A stretch of DNA of 64,000 nucleotides from Salinibacterium amurskyense (GTDB lineage Bacteria; Actinomycetota; Actinomycetes; Actinomycetales; Microbacteriaceae), in assembly GCF_002797685.1 (NCBI RefSeq), contig NZ_PGFH01000001.1:1426001-1490000 (forward strand), in the 5' to 3' direction. A program made the position numbers and the translations under genes. Positions 17,006 through 26,018 of this stretch are shown one piece after another; position 1 is the first letter of the stretch, and the number at the start of each line of letters is the position of its first letter. The notes under the pieces are model-generated. The model saw nothing but the letters and a program-made list of their open reading frames with translations. It was not told the DNA's origin and did not search any database.

Positions 17006-18628
17006 ATGACATCCGCATCCAAGAACAGCAAGCGAATCCTTGCTGTAGTTGCCGGCTCAGCAGCGTTCGCGCTCGCTTTGACTGGTTGCCAAGCTGGGGG
17101 AGACTCCAGCGGTGGCGGTTCCGAGTCGCTTATCGTGGGCACGACTGACAAGGTCACGTTCCTCGACCCGGCTGGTTCGTACGACAACGGTTCGTTTGCA
17201 CTGATGAACCAAGTGTTCCCGTTCCTGCTCAACTCGCCGCTGGGCACCTCCGATGTTGAACCTGACATCGCCGAGTCCGCTGAGTACACGAGCGAAGACG
17301 AATATACGGTCGTACTCAAGTCGGGTCTCAAGTTCGCAAACGGCAATGACCTCACCTCATCTGACGTGAAGTTCAGCTTCGACCGCCAGGTCGCGATCAA
17401 TGACGAGAATGGCCCTTCGGTTCTTCTGGGCAACATTGACAGCGTTGACGCCGTCGATGACACCACCGTGGTCTTCAACTTGAAGAATGGTAACGACCAG
17501 ACGTTCGCTCAGATCTTGTCGAGCCCGGCTGCGCCGATCGTCGATGAAGAAGTGTTCTCGGCTGACTCGATTACCCCCGACGACGAGATCGTGGATGGCA
17601 TGGCTTTCGCTGGCCAGTACGTCATCGACAGCTACGACTTCAACAACATCGTCTCGTTCAAGGCCAACCCCGACTACCAGGGCGTTCTTGGTGCCGCGGC
17701 TACCGACAGCATCACGCTGAAGTACTACACCGACGCTTCGAACCTGAAGCTCGATGTTCAAGAGGGCAACATTGACGTCGCGCACCGCAGCCTGTCTGCT
17801 ACCGACGTTGCTGACCTCGAGGGCAACGACAACGTCAACGTGATTGTTGGCCCCGGTGGAGAGATCCGTTACATCGTCTTCAACTTCGACACGCAGCCGT
17901 TCGGCGCGAAGACTCCTGAGGCTGACGAAGCTAAGTCGCTCGCCGTTCGCGGTGCGGTTGCTGACCTTCTCGACCGCCAGGAAATCTCCGACCAGGTTTA
18001 CAAGGGCACCTACCTGCCGCTGTACTCCTACGTTCCCGACGGCTTGACCGGCGCTACCGAGGTTCTCAAGGACCTCTACGGCGACGGCGACGGCGGCCCG
18101 AGCGTTGACGCAGCGCAGCAGCGCCTCGCCGATGCCGGTGTTGAGACTCCTGTGAAGCTCAACCTTCAGTACAACCCTGACCACTACGGTGAGTCCTCGG
18201 GTGATGAGTACGCCTTGGTTAAGAGCCAGCTTGAGGCTGAAGGAATCTTCGAAGTCAACCTGCAGTCGACGGAGTGGGTAACGTACGCCAAGGAGCGCAC
18301 GGCAGATGCTTACCCCGCCTACCAGCTCGGTTGGTTCCCGGACTACTCCGACGCTGACAACTACCTCACCCCGTTCTTCGGTGACGGTAACTTCCTCGGA
18401 AACCACTACGCGGATGCTGAAGTCAACGATCTAATCGTGGCTCAGGCAACCGAACTCGACCCCGCCACGCGCGAGGGAATGATCGAGGACATTCAGGCGA
18501 AGGTTGCAGCTGAGCTGTCGACCGTTCCGTTCCTTCAGGGAGCGCAAATCGCTGTGACGGGCAAGGACGTTACCGGAGCTACGCTCGACGGTTCGTTCAA
18601 GTTCCGCTACGGCAGCTTGGCCAAATAG
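17006..18628 (+). CDS. ABC transporter substrate-binding lipoprotein (SBP family 5, peptide type)
   Basis: A 540-residue extracytoplasmic binding protein. The signal peptide ends in the lipobox LTGC with the lipid-modified Cys at residue 28, followed by a Gly/Ser-rich linker. The mature protein has the Opp/Dpp-type pattern: FLDPAGSYDNGSF, the cluster-5 region NGNDLTSSDVKFSFDR, and a C-terminal NHYADAEVN segment. A GGAAGAGG ribosome binding site precedes ATG 17006. It heads a six-gene operon. Family 5 proteins bind oligopeptides, nickel, glycosides or other solutes; the ligand is not evident here. Confidence 0.93.
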   Translation: MTSASKNSKRILAVVAGSAAFALALTGCQAGGDSSGGGSESLIVGTTDKVTFLDPAGSYDNGSFALMNQVFPFLLNSPLGTSDVEPDIAESAEYTSEDEYTVVLKSGLKFANGNDLTSSDVKFSFDRQVAINDENGPSVLLGNIDSVDAVDDTTVVFNLKNGNDQTFAQILSSPAAPIVDEEVFSADSITPDDEIVDGMAFAGQYVIDSYDFNNIVSFKANPDYQGVLGAAATDSITLKYYTDASNLKLDVQEGNIDVAHRSLSATDVADLEGNDNVNVIVGPGGEIRYIVFNFDTQPFGAKTPEADEAKSLAVRGAVADLLDRQEISDQVYKGTYLPLYSYVPDGLTGATEVLKDLYGDGDGGPSVDAAQQRLADAGVETPVKLNLQYNPDHYGESSGDEYALVKSQLEAEGIFEVNLQSTEWVTYAKERTADAYPAYQLGWFPDYSDADNYLTPFFGDGNFLGNHYADAEVNDLIVAQATELDPATREGMIEDIQAKVAAELSTVPFLQGAQIAVTGKDVTGATLDGSFKFRYGSLAK

Positions 18629-18676
18629 GAGTAACTCGCTCCAGTTAGGCCTCGGCCTAGCGTTATGACGAACGGG

Positions 18677-18703
18677 GGTGGCCCGCACACAATGCGGGTC
18701 ACC
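18677..18703 (+). terminator. Intercistronic hairpin after the binding-protein gene
   Basis: An 11-bp stem (GGTGGCCCGCA with TGCGGGTCACC, one G-T pair) around CACAA lies in the 108-bp gap before the permease genes, with no strong T-run. Such hairpins stabilise or partly terminate messages so that the binding protein is made in excess over the membrane parts. Confidence 0.6.
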
Positions 18704-18736
18704 TCCTCGTCTTCGTTCTCTGCACGATAGGTAGGT

Positions 18737-19831
18737 ATGTCGCAGTCCGCTTCCGCCGTGATCAATCCGGCACCGTCAGAACCGCCCACCCGGCGTTCGT
18801 GGGGGATCACAAATCCTCTTGCTCGTTTTCTTATAGTTCGTTTCCTCCTCATTTTTCCGACCGTGTTCATCCTTGTGACGATGGTGTTCGTGTTGATGCG
18901 CTCGATCGGTGACCCCATCACTGCCGCCCTCGGTGGGCGGCTCACTGCGGCTCAGCTGGCAGAGCGCATTAGTTCCGCGGGCTACGATCGCCCGATTCTG
19001 GTGCAGTACTTCGAGTACCTGGGCCAGGTTTTCACCGGTAACTTTGGCACCGCCATCACCGACGGCCGCCCCGTTTCCGAGTTGCTCGTCACGTACGGCA
19101 GTGCCACGCTCGAGCTCGCGTTCTACGCGGTTCTCGTGGCGCTCATCGTGGGTATCCCGCTCGGCATGGTGGCGGCATATTTCCGTGACAAGTGGCCGGA
19201 TGCGGTCCTCCGCGTCGCCGCGATCCTCGCGTATGCGACTCCGGTCTTCTTCGCGGGGCTCTTGCTCAAGCTTGTGTTTGCCGTGTGGCTGAAGGTGCTG
19301 CCCGTCGCGGGCCGCGCATCCACTCGCACGGAACTGCAGTTGAGCACTCTCGAAGACAAGACCGGCATTTATCTCATCGATGCATTCCGTCTGGGCAGCC
19401 CGGCAGCGATTGGCGATGTGCTCTCGCACGCCGTGCTTCCTGGACTGGCTCTCGGATTGCTGACCGCCGGCATCTTCCTGCGCCTCGTGCGCACGAACGT
19501 TATCGGTTCGCTCTCGATGGACTACGTGGATGCCGCCCGCTCCCGTGGCGTGAGCGAATACCGCCTCGTGCGCAAGCACGCCTACAAGCCCGCGTTGATC
19601 CCGATCATCACCGTGATCGGTTTGCAGATCGCGCTCCTGCTGGGAGGCGCGGTGCTGACTGAAACCACCTTCGAGTGGAAGGGCCTCGGCTTCAAGCTCG
19701 TCGAGTACTTGGGGGCTCGTGACTTCGTCGCGGTACAGGGCATCGTGGTGCTGCTCGCCGTCATCGTTGCCCTCACCAACTTCATCGTCGACATAGTTGC
19801 GGCGATCATCGACCCGAGGGTGAGGTACTAA
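18737..19831 (+). CDS. ABC transporter permease, DppB/OppB type
   Basis: A 364-residue inner-membrane permease. An extended N-terminal cytoplasmic segment rich in Pro and Ser precedes the first helix (IVRFLLIFPTVFILVTMVF). The cytoplasmic EAA-type loop is in YVDAARSRGVSEYRLVRKHA near residue 258. The protein ends with the usual IDPRVRY motif. The DppC-type gene follows after 2 nt. It forms half of the transmembrane channel. Confidence 0.93.
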   Translation: MSQSASAVINPAPSEPPTRRSWGITNPLARFLIVRFLLIFPTVFILVTMVFVLMRSIGDPITAALGGRLTAAQLAERISSAGYDRPILVQYFEYLGQVFTGNFGTAITDGRPVSELLVTYGSATLELAFYAVLVALIVGIPLGMVAAYFRDKWPDAVLRVAAILAYATPVFFAGLLLKLVFAVWLKVLPVAGRASTRTELQLSTLEDKTGIYLIDAFRLGSPAAIGDVLSHAVLPGLALGLLTAGIFLRLVRTNVIGSLSMDYVDAARSRGVSEYRLVRKHAYKPALIPIITVIGLQIALLLGGAVLTETTFEWKGLGFKLVEYLGARDFVAVQGIVVLLAVIVALTNFIVDIVAAIIDPRVRY

Positions 19832-19833
19832 TC

Positions 19834-20862
19834 ATGACGACGACACCCTCACGTTTTGTGGCTGTGTGGCGCAAGTTGCCGATTGTTCGGCAGGTTCGTC
19901 AGTCGGTCGGACTCCAGCGCGGCATGCTCGTCGCTGGGCTCATCTTGACCGGCATCTTCTTGCTGACGGCACTTTTCGCGCCGCTGCTCGCTCCTTACGG
20001 TTTCTCGCAATTGCGCGACGACGACGGCGCTTTCGGTGCGCAAGTACCTCCCGGTGGCGCGCACATTTTGGGCACCACGGTGGGCGGCTACGACGTGCTT
20101 TCGCGCGTGATCTGGGGATCGCGCACCGCGGTTCTCGTGATCGTCGTTGCGGTGGCCCTGTCGATCTTTGCCGGCGTGCTGCTCGGTCTCGTGTCGGGTT
20201 ACCTCGGTAGCTGGATCGACCGCGTGCTCGTGGTTATCTCCGACGCTGTGTACGCGTTCCCGACTCTGCTCTTGGCCATTGTGGCTGCGATCGCGATTAG
20301 CGGTGGTCAGTCGAGTTTCTGGGGCGGCGTATTCGCGGCGGCCGTGTCGATCACGGTTGTCTACATCCCGCAGTACTTCCGCGTCATCCGGGCCGAAACT
20401 GTGCGCATCAAGTCGGAGGCCTACGTCGAATCGGCGAAGGTCATTGGCTCGAGTACTCCGCGCATCATGTTCCGTCACGTGTTCCGCAACGCAACACGCA
20501 CGCTGCCGTTGATCTTCACGCTCAACAGCTCCGAGGCGATCCTGACGCTCGCTGGTCTGGGCTTCCTCGGTTTCGGTATCGAGCCATCGGCTGCAGCAGA
20601 GTGGGGCTACGACCTCAACAAGTCGATTTCGGATGTCACGAGTGGCATCTGGTGGACCTCGCTGTTCCCGGGGCTTGCGATTGTTCTTGTTGTGCTCGGA
20701 ATCACTCTGGTGGGGGAGTCACTCAACGACCTCGCTGATCCACGACTGCGCACTCGACGTCGTGCCGACCAGTCGGCGCCGGTTCTCGAAACCGCCGCTC
20801 TTTCGACGGTCGACCTCGACGACGATTCGAATCCGATTGACCCGCTGGAGGCTCGCTCATGA
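19834..20862 (+). CDS. ABC transporter permease, DppC/OppC type
   Basis: A 342-residue permease, the partner of the DppB-type protein. Visible are a first helix (GMLVAGLILTGIFLLTALFAPLL), the periplasmic HILGTTVGGYDVLSRVIWGS motif, and the EAA loop YVESAKVIGSSTPRIMFRHV. A long acidic cytoplasmic tail of about 35 residues follows the DPRLRTRR motif. Its stop overlaps the ATPase start by 4 nt. Confidence 0.93.
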   Translation: MTTTPSRFVAVWRKLPIVRQVRQSVGLQRGMLVAGLILTGIFLLTALFAPLLAPYGFSQLRDDDGAFGAQVPPGGAHILGTTVGGYDVLSRVIWGSRTAVLVIVVAVALSIFAGVLLGLVSGYLGSWIDRVLVVISDAVYAFPTLLLAIVAAIAISGGQSSFWGGVFAAAVSITVVYIPQYFRVIRAETVRIKSEAYVESAKVIGSSTPRIMFRHVFRNATRTLPLIFTLNSSEAILTLAGLGFLGFGIEPSAAAEWGYDLNKSISDVTSGIWWTSLFPGLAIVLVVLGITLVGESLNDLADPRLRTRRRADQSAPVLETAALSTVDLDDDSNPIDPLEARS

Positions 20863-22538
20863 GCAACATTGTCGAGATCAAGAATCTTGAAGTCACGTTC
20901 GCGACCGATGGTGGCGATGTCAAAGCAGTAGATGACGTCTCGCTGAGCCTCGCTCCCGGCGAGGTGCTCGCGATCGTGGGGGAGAGCGGCAGCGGCAAGA
21001 GCGTTACCGCCAAATCCGTTCTCGGGCTGTTGCCCGAAACTGCGGTGTCTCGCGGGGCCATCGTGCTCAACAACAAAGAGGTCATCGGGATGTCGGGCAA
21101 GCGACTGCGTGAGCTGCGCGGCGTAGATGTGGCGATGGTCTTTCAGGAGCCCTCGACCGCGCTCAACCCGGTGTTCACCGTCGGCTGGCAGATTGCAGAA
21201 GGCCTTCGTGCGCACGGCAACGTGAGCAAGCGTGACGCTCGCACCAAGGCAATCGAGATTCTGCGCAAGGTCGGTATTCCAGAACCGGATAAGCGTGTCG
21301 ATTACTATCCTCACCAGTTCTCGGGTGGGCAGAAGCAGCGCGTGGTCATCGCGATGGCGCTCGTGCTCGAGCCAGAGCTGATCGTGGCCGATGAGCCCAC
21401 GACCGCGCTCGACGTGACGGTGCAGGCGGAGATCCTCGATCTCCTCCGCCGCTGCCGCGACGAGTTCGGGGCGGCGATCATCCTGATCACCCACAACATG
21501 GGAATCGTGGCCGACCTGTCTGACCGCGTCGCTGTCATGTACCAGGGCAAACTGGTGGAAGAAGCACCAGCGCAGCAATTGTTCGACGCTGCCCAGCATC
21601 CGTATACGCAGAAGCTTCTGGCCGCCGTTCCTCGCATCGGTTCGGGGGCATCCCGAGCGGCTGCTCGCGTGGCTGACCGTGCTGCCGCTGGCGGAGAGAA
21701 GGATGCCGACGCGATTGTCATCGCCGACAACCTTGAGATCGAGTTCCCCGGCCGTTTCGGTCGAGCTCCGTTCCGGGCTGTCGACCGCGTTAGCTTCACC
21801 ATTTCGCCGGGCGAAGTGCTCGGGCTCGTGGGGGAGAGCGGATCAGGCAAGACCACGATTGGTCGCGCTATCGGTGGGTTGAACAAGATCACCGGTGGAT
21901 CGCTCTCAGTGCTTGGGCACGAAATGTTGGGTTTCAAGGAGCGCAAGTTCCGGCCGGTGCGCAGCGATATCGGATTCGTCTTTCAAGACCCGGCATCGAG
22001 TTTCAATCCGCTGCTCACGATCGCGCAGTGTGTTGCTGAACCACTGATCGTGCACGGCAAGGCGGAAGATGCCAATGACGCCCGCGGGCGGGTCAATGAA
22101 CTCCTCGAAGCAGTGCAGTTGCCGCGCGCGTTTGGAGACCGTTACCCGCACGAACTCAGCGGAGGTCAGCGTCAGCGCGCAAGCCTCGCACGCTCCCTTG
22201 CCTTGCGGCCACGACTGCTAATCGCAGACGAGCCGACAAGCGCGCTCGACGTGTCGGTTCAGGCAAAGGTGCTCGAGTTGTTCGCCGAATTGCAACGAGA
22301 CCTCGGCTTCGCGGCCCTCTTCATTAGCCACGATCTCGCCGTCGTCGACATGCTCTCGGATCGCATCGCGGTGCTCTACAAGGGGCAGTTGGTGGAGGAA
22401 GGTGTGGGTTCCGAAGTGCTCGGAAATCCGCAACATCCGTACACTCAACGGCTGCTGGCATCGCTGCCGGTGCCCGACCCGCGTGAACAGACTGAACGAA
22501 GGGAAGCGCTGCGGGCGCTGACTGCCGTAGATTATTGA
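20859..22538 (+). CDS. ABC transporter ATPase with two fused nucleotide-binding domains (DppD-DppF type)
   Basis: A 559-residue protein with two complete ABC domains. The first (about 1-260) has GESGSGKS, FSGGQKQR, VADEPTTALD and the switch His in LITHNMG. The second (about 285-555) has GESGSGKTT, LSGGQRQR, IADEPTSALD and FISHDLA. Both sites look catalytically intact, so this single chain could energise the transporter by itself. ATGA overlap joins it to the permease gene. A third, degenerate ATPase gene follows after 1 nt. Confidence 0.94.
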   Translation: MSNIVEIKNLEVTFATDGGDVKAVDDVSLSLAPGEVLAIVGESGSGKSVTAKSVLGLLPETAVSRGAIVLNNKEVIGMSGKRLRELRGVDVAMVFQEPSTALNPVFTVGWQIAEGLRAHGNVSKRDARTKAIEILRKVGIPEPDKRVDYYPHQFSGGQKQRVVIAMALVLEPELIVADEPTTALDVTVQAEILDLLRRCRDEFGAAIILITHNMGIVADLSDRVAVMYQGKLVEEAPAQQLFDAAQHPYTQKLLAAVPRIGSGASRAAARVADRAAAGGEKDADAIVIADNLEIEFPGRFGRAPFRAVDRVSFTISPGEVLGLVGESGSGKTTIGRAIGGLNKITGGSLSVLGHEMLGFKERKFRPVRSDIGFVFQDPASSFNPLLTIAQCVAEPLIVHGKAEDANDARGRVNELLEAVQLPRAFGDRYPHELSGGQRQRASLARSLALRPRLLIADEPTSALDVSVQAKVLELFAELQRDLGFAALFISHDLAVVDMLSDRIAVLYKGQLVEEGVGSEVLGNPQHPYTQRLLASLPVPDPREQTERREALRALTAVDY

Positions 22539-22539
22539 G

Positions 22540-23361
22540 GTGACTTCCACTCAGCCCACGGTGAGCGCCCGCGATCTTTCGCTGCGCTACCCGTCTCGCA
22601 ACCCTGAAACACGTTCGGTCGCCGTTAACGGACTGAGTTTTGAGATCGGTGCGGGAGAAGTGCTGACTGTCGTTGGCGAGAGTGGCTCGGGTAAGAGCAC
22701 TCTCGCCAAAGCAGTCGCGCTGCACGCTGAGACTGGTGCGTACGGTTCGCCGCTGTTCAGCGGCGGAGAGCTCACGGTGTTGGGCACTGACCTTCGCAAC
22801 GTCAGTCGCCGCAAGCGTGATCGTCTCAGCGTCAAGGTGGGCTATCTGCCGCAGGATGCCGGAAACAATCTCAACGGTCGACTGACGGTGGGCGAAAACA
22901 TCGCCGAGCCGATCTTTGTGCGCGACCGTCGGTTCAACCAGATCGAGGCCGCAGAAGCAGTCGCCACGCTGATCGACACCGTGCGTTTGCCGCTGTCGGT
23001 AATGAATCGCTACCCATTTGAACTCAGCAAGGGTCAGCGTCAGCGCGTAGCGATTGCGCGCGCCATGATCTTGGAGCCACAGCTACTCGTGGCTGATGAC
23101 CCGACGGCGGGCATCGACGTGAACGTGCGCGCTGCCATCCTCGATCTCATTGTCGATCTTCAAGCGCAACGCTCGTTCTCGGCGCTACTGGTCACCGCTG
23201 ACCTCGCAGCTGTTCGCCGAGTCTCGACGAATGTTGCGGTGATGCACCGCGGCATCCTCGTTGGCATCGGTGAACTGGATGCCGTTCTTGACAACCCCTG
23301 GCACCCCTACGTGAAGGGGCTAGCCGACTCACTTCTGGAGCTGCACCGTGACAACGCCTGA
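22540..23361 (+). CDS. Third ABC ATPase of the operon, with degenerate catalytic residues
   Basis: A 273-residue ABC domain protein starting at GTG 22540, one base after the fused ATPase gene. Walker A is intact (GESGSGKST, residues 46-54) and a Q-loop (YLPQD) is present. The signature reads LSKGQ (162-166) instead of LSGGQ. The catalytic Glu after Walker B is Asp (VADDP, Asp187), and the switch His is Ala (VTADLAAV, Ala220). It probably binds ATP but hydrolyses it poorly. Possible roles are a regulatory or asymmetric subunit of this transporter or a partner for another permease; an active ATPase with Asp in place of Glu is less likely. Confidence 0.9.
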   Translation: MTSTQPTVSARDLSLRYPSRNPETRSVAVNGLSFEIGAGEVLTVVGESGSGKSTLAKAVALHAETGAYGSPLFSGGELTVLGTDLRNVSRRKRDRLSVKVGYLPQDAGNNLNGRLTVGENIAEPIFVRDRRFNQIEAAEAVATLIDTVRLPLSVMNRYPFELSKGQRQRVAIARAMILEPQLLVADDPTAGIDVNVRAAILDLIVDLQAQRSFSALLVTADLAAVRRVSTNVAVMHRGILVGIGELDAVLDNPWHPYVKGLADSLLELHRDNA

Positions 23362-24370
23362 CGTAACCCCTGTTGCCGCTTCGACGTGGCTCGTCGGGGG
23401 CTTCGGCCCCGATATGGAATGTGAGTCAGAAGGTATCTCGGTCATGCACAGCCGTGCTGATGGTTCTCTCGAACTCTCGCACCTGGCAGCAGCGGTTCCT
23501 TCGGCATCCTTCCTTGTGGTCGATGGAGCCAAGGTCTACTCGACGCTTGAGGGATCGGGTCAGGTCGCGGCGTTCGATCGCGACGGTGAAACACTCAGCG
23601 AAGCAAGCCTGACCGCGAGCGGCGGGCAGTACCCCTGCCACATCACCGTCAACGGCGGCACCGTGATCGCCGCCAACTACGGCACGGGCACATTGGGCGT
23701 CATTGACGCGGGCGGGGCTTCCGGAGCGCTCGAGACTCGCCAGGTCGTCGAAACCACTGGCTTAGGGCCGCGCCCGCAACAAGAGGGCCCTCACGCCCAT
23801 TCATCGCTGTTTGTGGATGACCACACCGTGTTCTCGCTCGATTTGGGCGCCGATCGCATCCGCATCTTCAGCTACGGCAACTTTGCGCTCGAGCAGACCG
23901 ATGAGGTCGCGTTGCCGGCCGGTTTCGGTCCGCGAGACATTGTCGCGCGCCCGGGCAACCTGTTCTACGTGCTGGGAGAGCTCGGCTGCGGCTTCATGGT
24001 GTTCGAGTGGAAAGACCGCCAGCTGCACAAGCTGTGTTCCATCGCGCTTCCCGGCGCGGTTGAGGGCGATCAAGCGGCAGCAATCGCGATCTCGGATGAC
24101 GCCCGCCACGCGTATGTCGGCGTGCGTCACAGCAACCTGATCGCCGTTCTCACCATTGCCGAAGATGGCCGCAGCGTTGCTCCGCTCACGGCGGTATCGT
24201 GCGAGGGAAATTGGCCCCGTCACATGATTCTCAGCGACGGCATCCTTCATGTGTCTAATCAATTTTCGAACGAAATCGCGAGTTTTAGAATTGATGACAA
24301 CGGGATTCCTCAGTTAATTACTGCCCCCACGAGGGTTCTATCGCCGACATACCTCGCTCGAATCGCCTGA
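23348..24370 (+). CDS. Lactonase family protein (seven-bladed beta-propeller, 6-phosphogluconolactonase-like)
   Basis: A 340-residue protein without a signal peptide, overlapping the preceding ATPase gene by 14 nt (GTG 23348). It shows the Pgl/YbhE-type propeller pattern: LVGGFG at the start, YPCHITVNGGTVIAANYGTG, QQEGPHAHSS with the conserved acid and His residues, and EGNWPRHMILSDG near the C-terminus. Family members hydrolyse 6-phosphogluconolactone or other lactones, but many have unknown substrates. Its place at the end of a transporter operon suggests that it processes something the transporter imports (inference). Confidence 0.85.
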   Translation: MTTPDVTPVAASTWLVGGFGPDMECESEGISVMHSRADGSLELSHLAAAVPSASFLVVDGAKVYSTLEGSGQVAAFDRDGETLSEASLTASGGQYPCHITVNGGTVIAANYGTGTLGVIDAGGASGALETRQVVETTGLGPRPQQEGPHAHSSLFVDDHTVFSLDLGADRIRIFSYGNFALEQTDEVALPAGFGPRDIVARPGNLFYVLGELGCGFMVFEWKDRQLHKLCSIALPGAVEGDQAAAIAISDDARHAYVGVRHSNLIAVLTIAEDGRSVAPLTAVSCEGNWPRHMILSDGILHVSNQFSNEIASFRIDDNGIPQLITAPTRVLSPTYLARIA

Positions 24371-24374
24371 TGGT

Positions 24375-24403
24375 TTTCGAAGTGCCAAATCATTTGCTAA
24401 AGT
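24375..24403 (+). promoter_or_regulatory. Possible promoter for tRNA-Asn
   Basis: TTTCGA and TAAAGT are separated by 17 bp and end 18 bp ahead of the tRNA. The -35 match is poor, so this rests mostly on position. Confidence 0.3.
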
Positions 24404-24421
24404 AGTCGAGTCGCACAGCGA

Positions 24422-24494
24422 TCCTCGATAGCTCAATTGGCAGAGCAACGCACTGTTAATGCGTAGGTTCTTGGTTCAAGTCCAAGTCGAGGAG
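24422..24494 (+). tRNA. tRNA-Asn (GTT)
   Basis: A full cloverleaf is visible. The acceptor pairs TCCTCGA with TCGAGGA; the D stem is GCTC/GAGC. The anticodon stem ACGCA/TGCGT closes the loop CTGTTAA with GTT at 24455-24457. The T arm CTTGG/CCAAG encloses TTCAAGT. The discriminator is G. CCA is not encoded. A UUCG-loop terminator follows 6 bp later. Confidence 0.97.
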
Positions 24495-24500
24495 CAGATT

Positions 24501-24528
24501 AGTCCCGGCCACTTCGGTGGCCGGGACT
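24501..24528 (+). terminator. Rho-independent terminator with TTCG tetraloop after tRNA-Asn
   Basis: A perfect 12-bp stem, AGTCCCGGCCAC with GTGGCCGGGACT, is closed by the extra-stable TTCG loop and followed by TT-rich sequence (TTTGTGCTTTT). The 185 bp from here to the histidine kinase start hold nothing else I can call. Confidence 0.9.
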
Positions 24529-24713
24529 TTGTGCTTTTCAGACGGCTTTCAGGCGGCATCCCGTAGGGCGCTTCTTGGCGACATCGTCGGCGAGTTTTTG
24601 CGCCGTGTCGATTGCGCCCGTGCCTCGATCGATGCGCTCTACTCCGCCGGGAGTAGCGCCACCTGCGCCGCCCGGCCGACGCGCTTGCTGGCCGCCGCAA
24701 CTACCATCAAGGA

Positions 24714-26018
24714 ATGCTTTCGTCATCCCGTCGCTCAACACCGCGCGCATCGAATGCGATGCTCAACGCTCTCTTGAACGGCACGGGTGGCAGTGCGTCG
24801 CAATCGCCGCGGTCTCGTCGTTTGCGGCGGTGGATTCCCGTCGTTATCTCGCTGCTGGTGCAGGTGCCCATCACGATCATGGGCGTCATCTGGACTGGCG
24901 CCTACGCAGAGTTCGGTGATGCGGCATCCGTATTGCCGTTTAGCACTGTTCTCGAGCTGAGCAGTATCGGCGCCGGAGCGATCGCCGCCATCGCGTTGTC
25001 TATCGTCGGCCCGCTGCTGCTGATGTGGATCCGTCGGTATCCGGGGCCGCTAATCGCTGTGATTTCAGCCCTAGCCGCTGCAGATTTTCTCATCGGCTAC
25101 TCGGTGCTGTCGGCGCCCTACCTCGCCCTCGCGTTCGCGATTGTCATCGCGATCTCGCACGGTGCACGCACGTGGACCTGGGTGTCGATGATCGTGGTCT
25201 GGGAGGCGACGCTTCTTGCCGCGCTCGTCGTCGGCATTGAGCTGGACCCGCACCGTGTTGTGCCGACGACCATCGGTCTGCTCTTTGTGCTCGGGTTCGC
25301 CGAAGCTAACCGTCGGCGGCGTGAACAGCTTGAGCATTTCCATACAGCCTTTGCGAGTCGTCGAGAAGAAGAGTTGCGGGCCGAGCGCACCAGGATTGCG
25401 CGCGAACTGCACGACGTGTTGGCGCACTCGCTCAGCCAAATCAACGTGCAGGCCGGCGTCGGTCTTCACCTCATGCACAAGCAGCCGGAACAGGCGGAGG
25501 AAGCACTCGCGAGCATCAAACTTTCGAGCAAGGAAGCGCTCGACGAAGTGCGATCGCTGCTGGGGATGCTGCGGAGCGACGACGCGGATTCGGGCGACGG
25601 CGGCCCGGCTGACGCTCCGCTCGTTCCGGAGCCCGATCTTTCCCGCCTCACGAGCCTCGTCGATTCGGTGCGCGCCCAAGGCATCGAGGTCGATCTCACG
25701 TCAGAGATCTCCGAGCACACTGCCGCGGCCGTTCAGCTGGCGCTGTATCGCATCGTGCAAGAGTCCCTCACCAATGTGGTGCGGCATGCCTCCGCGACCT
25801 CCGCTGTCGTCTCGTTGACGGTCGAGGGCGACGACTATCTCGTTACTATTGCCGATGACGGTGTTGGCATCGACACCGACGGTCACACAGAGGGACGAGG
25901 GCTGGTGGGCATGCGAGAGCGAGCTGAACTTCTCGGCGGCACACTGACGGTACGCGAGAGTGCGCCGCGCGGCACCGTGGTGACGGCTCGAATTCCGCGC
26001 CGTTCGGCATCCGCATGA
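24714..26018 (+). CDS. Two-component sensor histidine kinase (NarL/DesK type, HisKA_3)
   Basis: A 434-residue membrane kinase. Five or six hydrophobic segments lie between residues 42 and 200 (for example VVISLLVQVPITIMGVIW). A short coiled-coil (EANRRRREQLEHF) and the dimerisation/phosphoacceptor helix RIARELHDVLAHSLS near residue 232 come next. The ATP-binding domain has IVQESLTNVVRHA (N-box), DDGVGID (G1) and GRGLVGMRERAE (G2). ATG 24714 has AAGGA immediately upstream but closely spaced; ATG 24759 is an alternative. It overlaps the response regulator gene by 4 nt. The small extracellular part suggests sensing within or at the membrane. Confidence 0.92.
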   Translation: MLSSSRRSTPRASNAMLNALLNGTGGSASQSPRSRRLRRWIPVVISLLVQVPITIMGVIWTGAYAEFGDAASVLPFSTVLELSSIGAGAIAAIALSIVGPLLLMWIRRYPGPLIAVISALAAADFLIGYSVLSAPYLALAFAIVIAISHGARTWTWVSMIVVWEATLLAALVVGIELDPHRVVPTTIGLLFVLGFAEANRRRREQLEHFHTAFASRREEELRAERTRIARELHDVLAHSLSQINVQAGVGLHLMHKQPEQAEEALASIKLSSKEALDEVRSLLGMLRSDDADSGDGGPADAPLVPEPDLSRLTSLVDSVRAQGIEVDLTSEISEHTAAAVQLALYRIVQESLTNVVRHASATSAVVSLTVEGDDYLVTIADDGVGIDTDGHTEGRGLVGMRERAELLGGTLTVRESAPRGTVVTARIPRRSASA

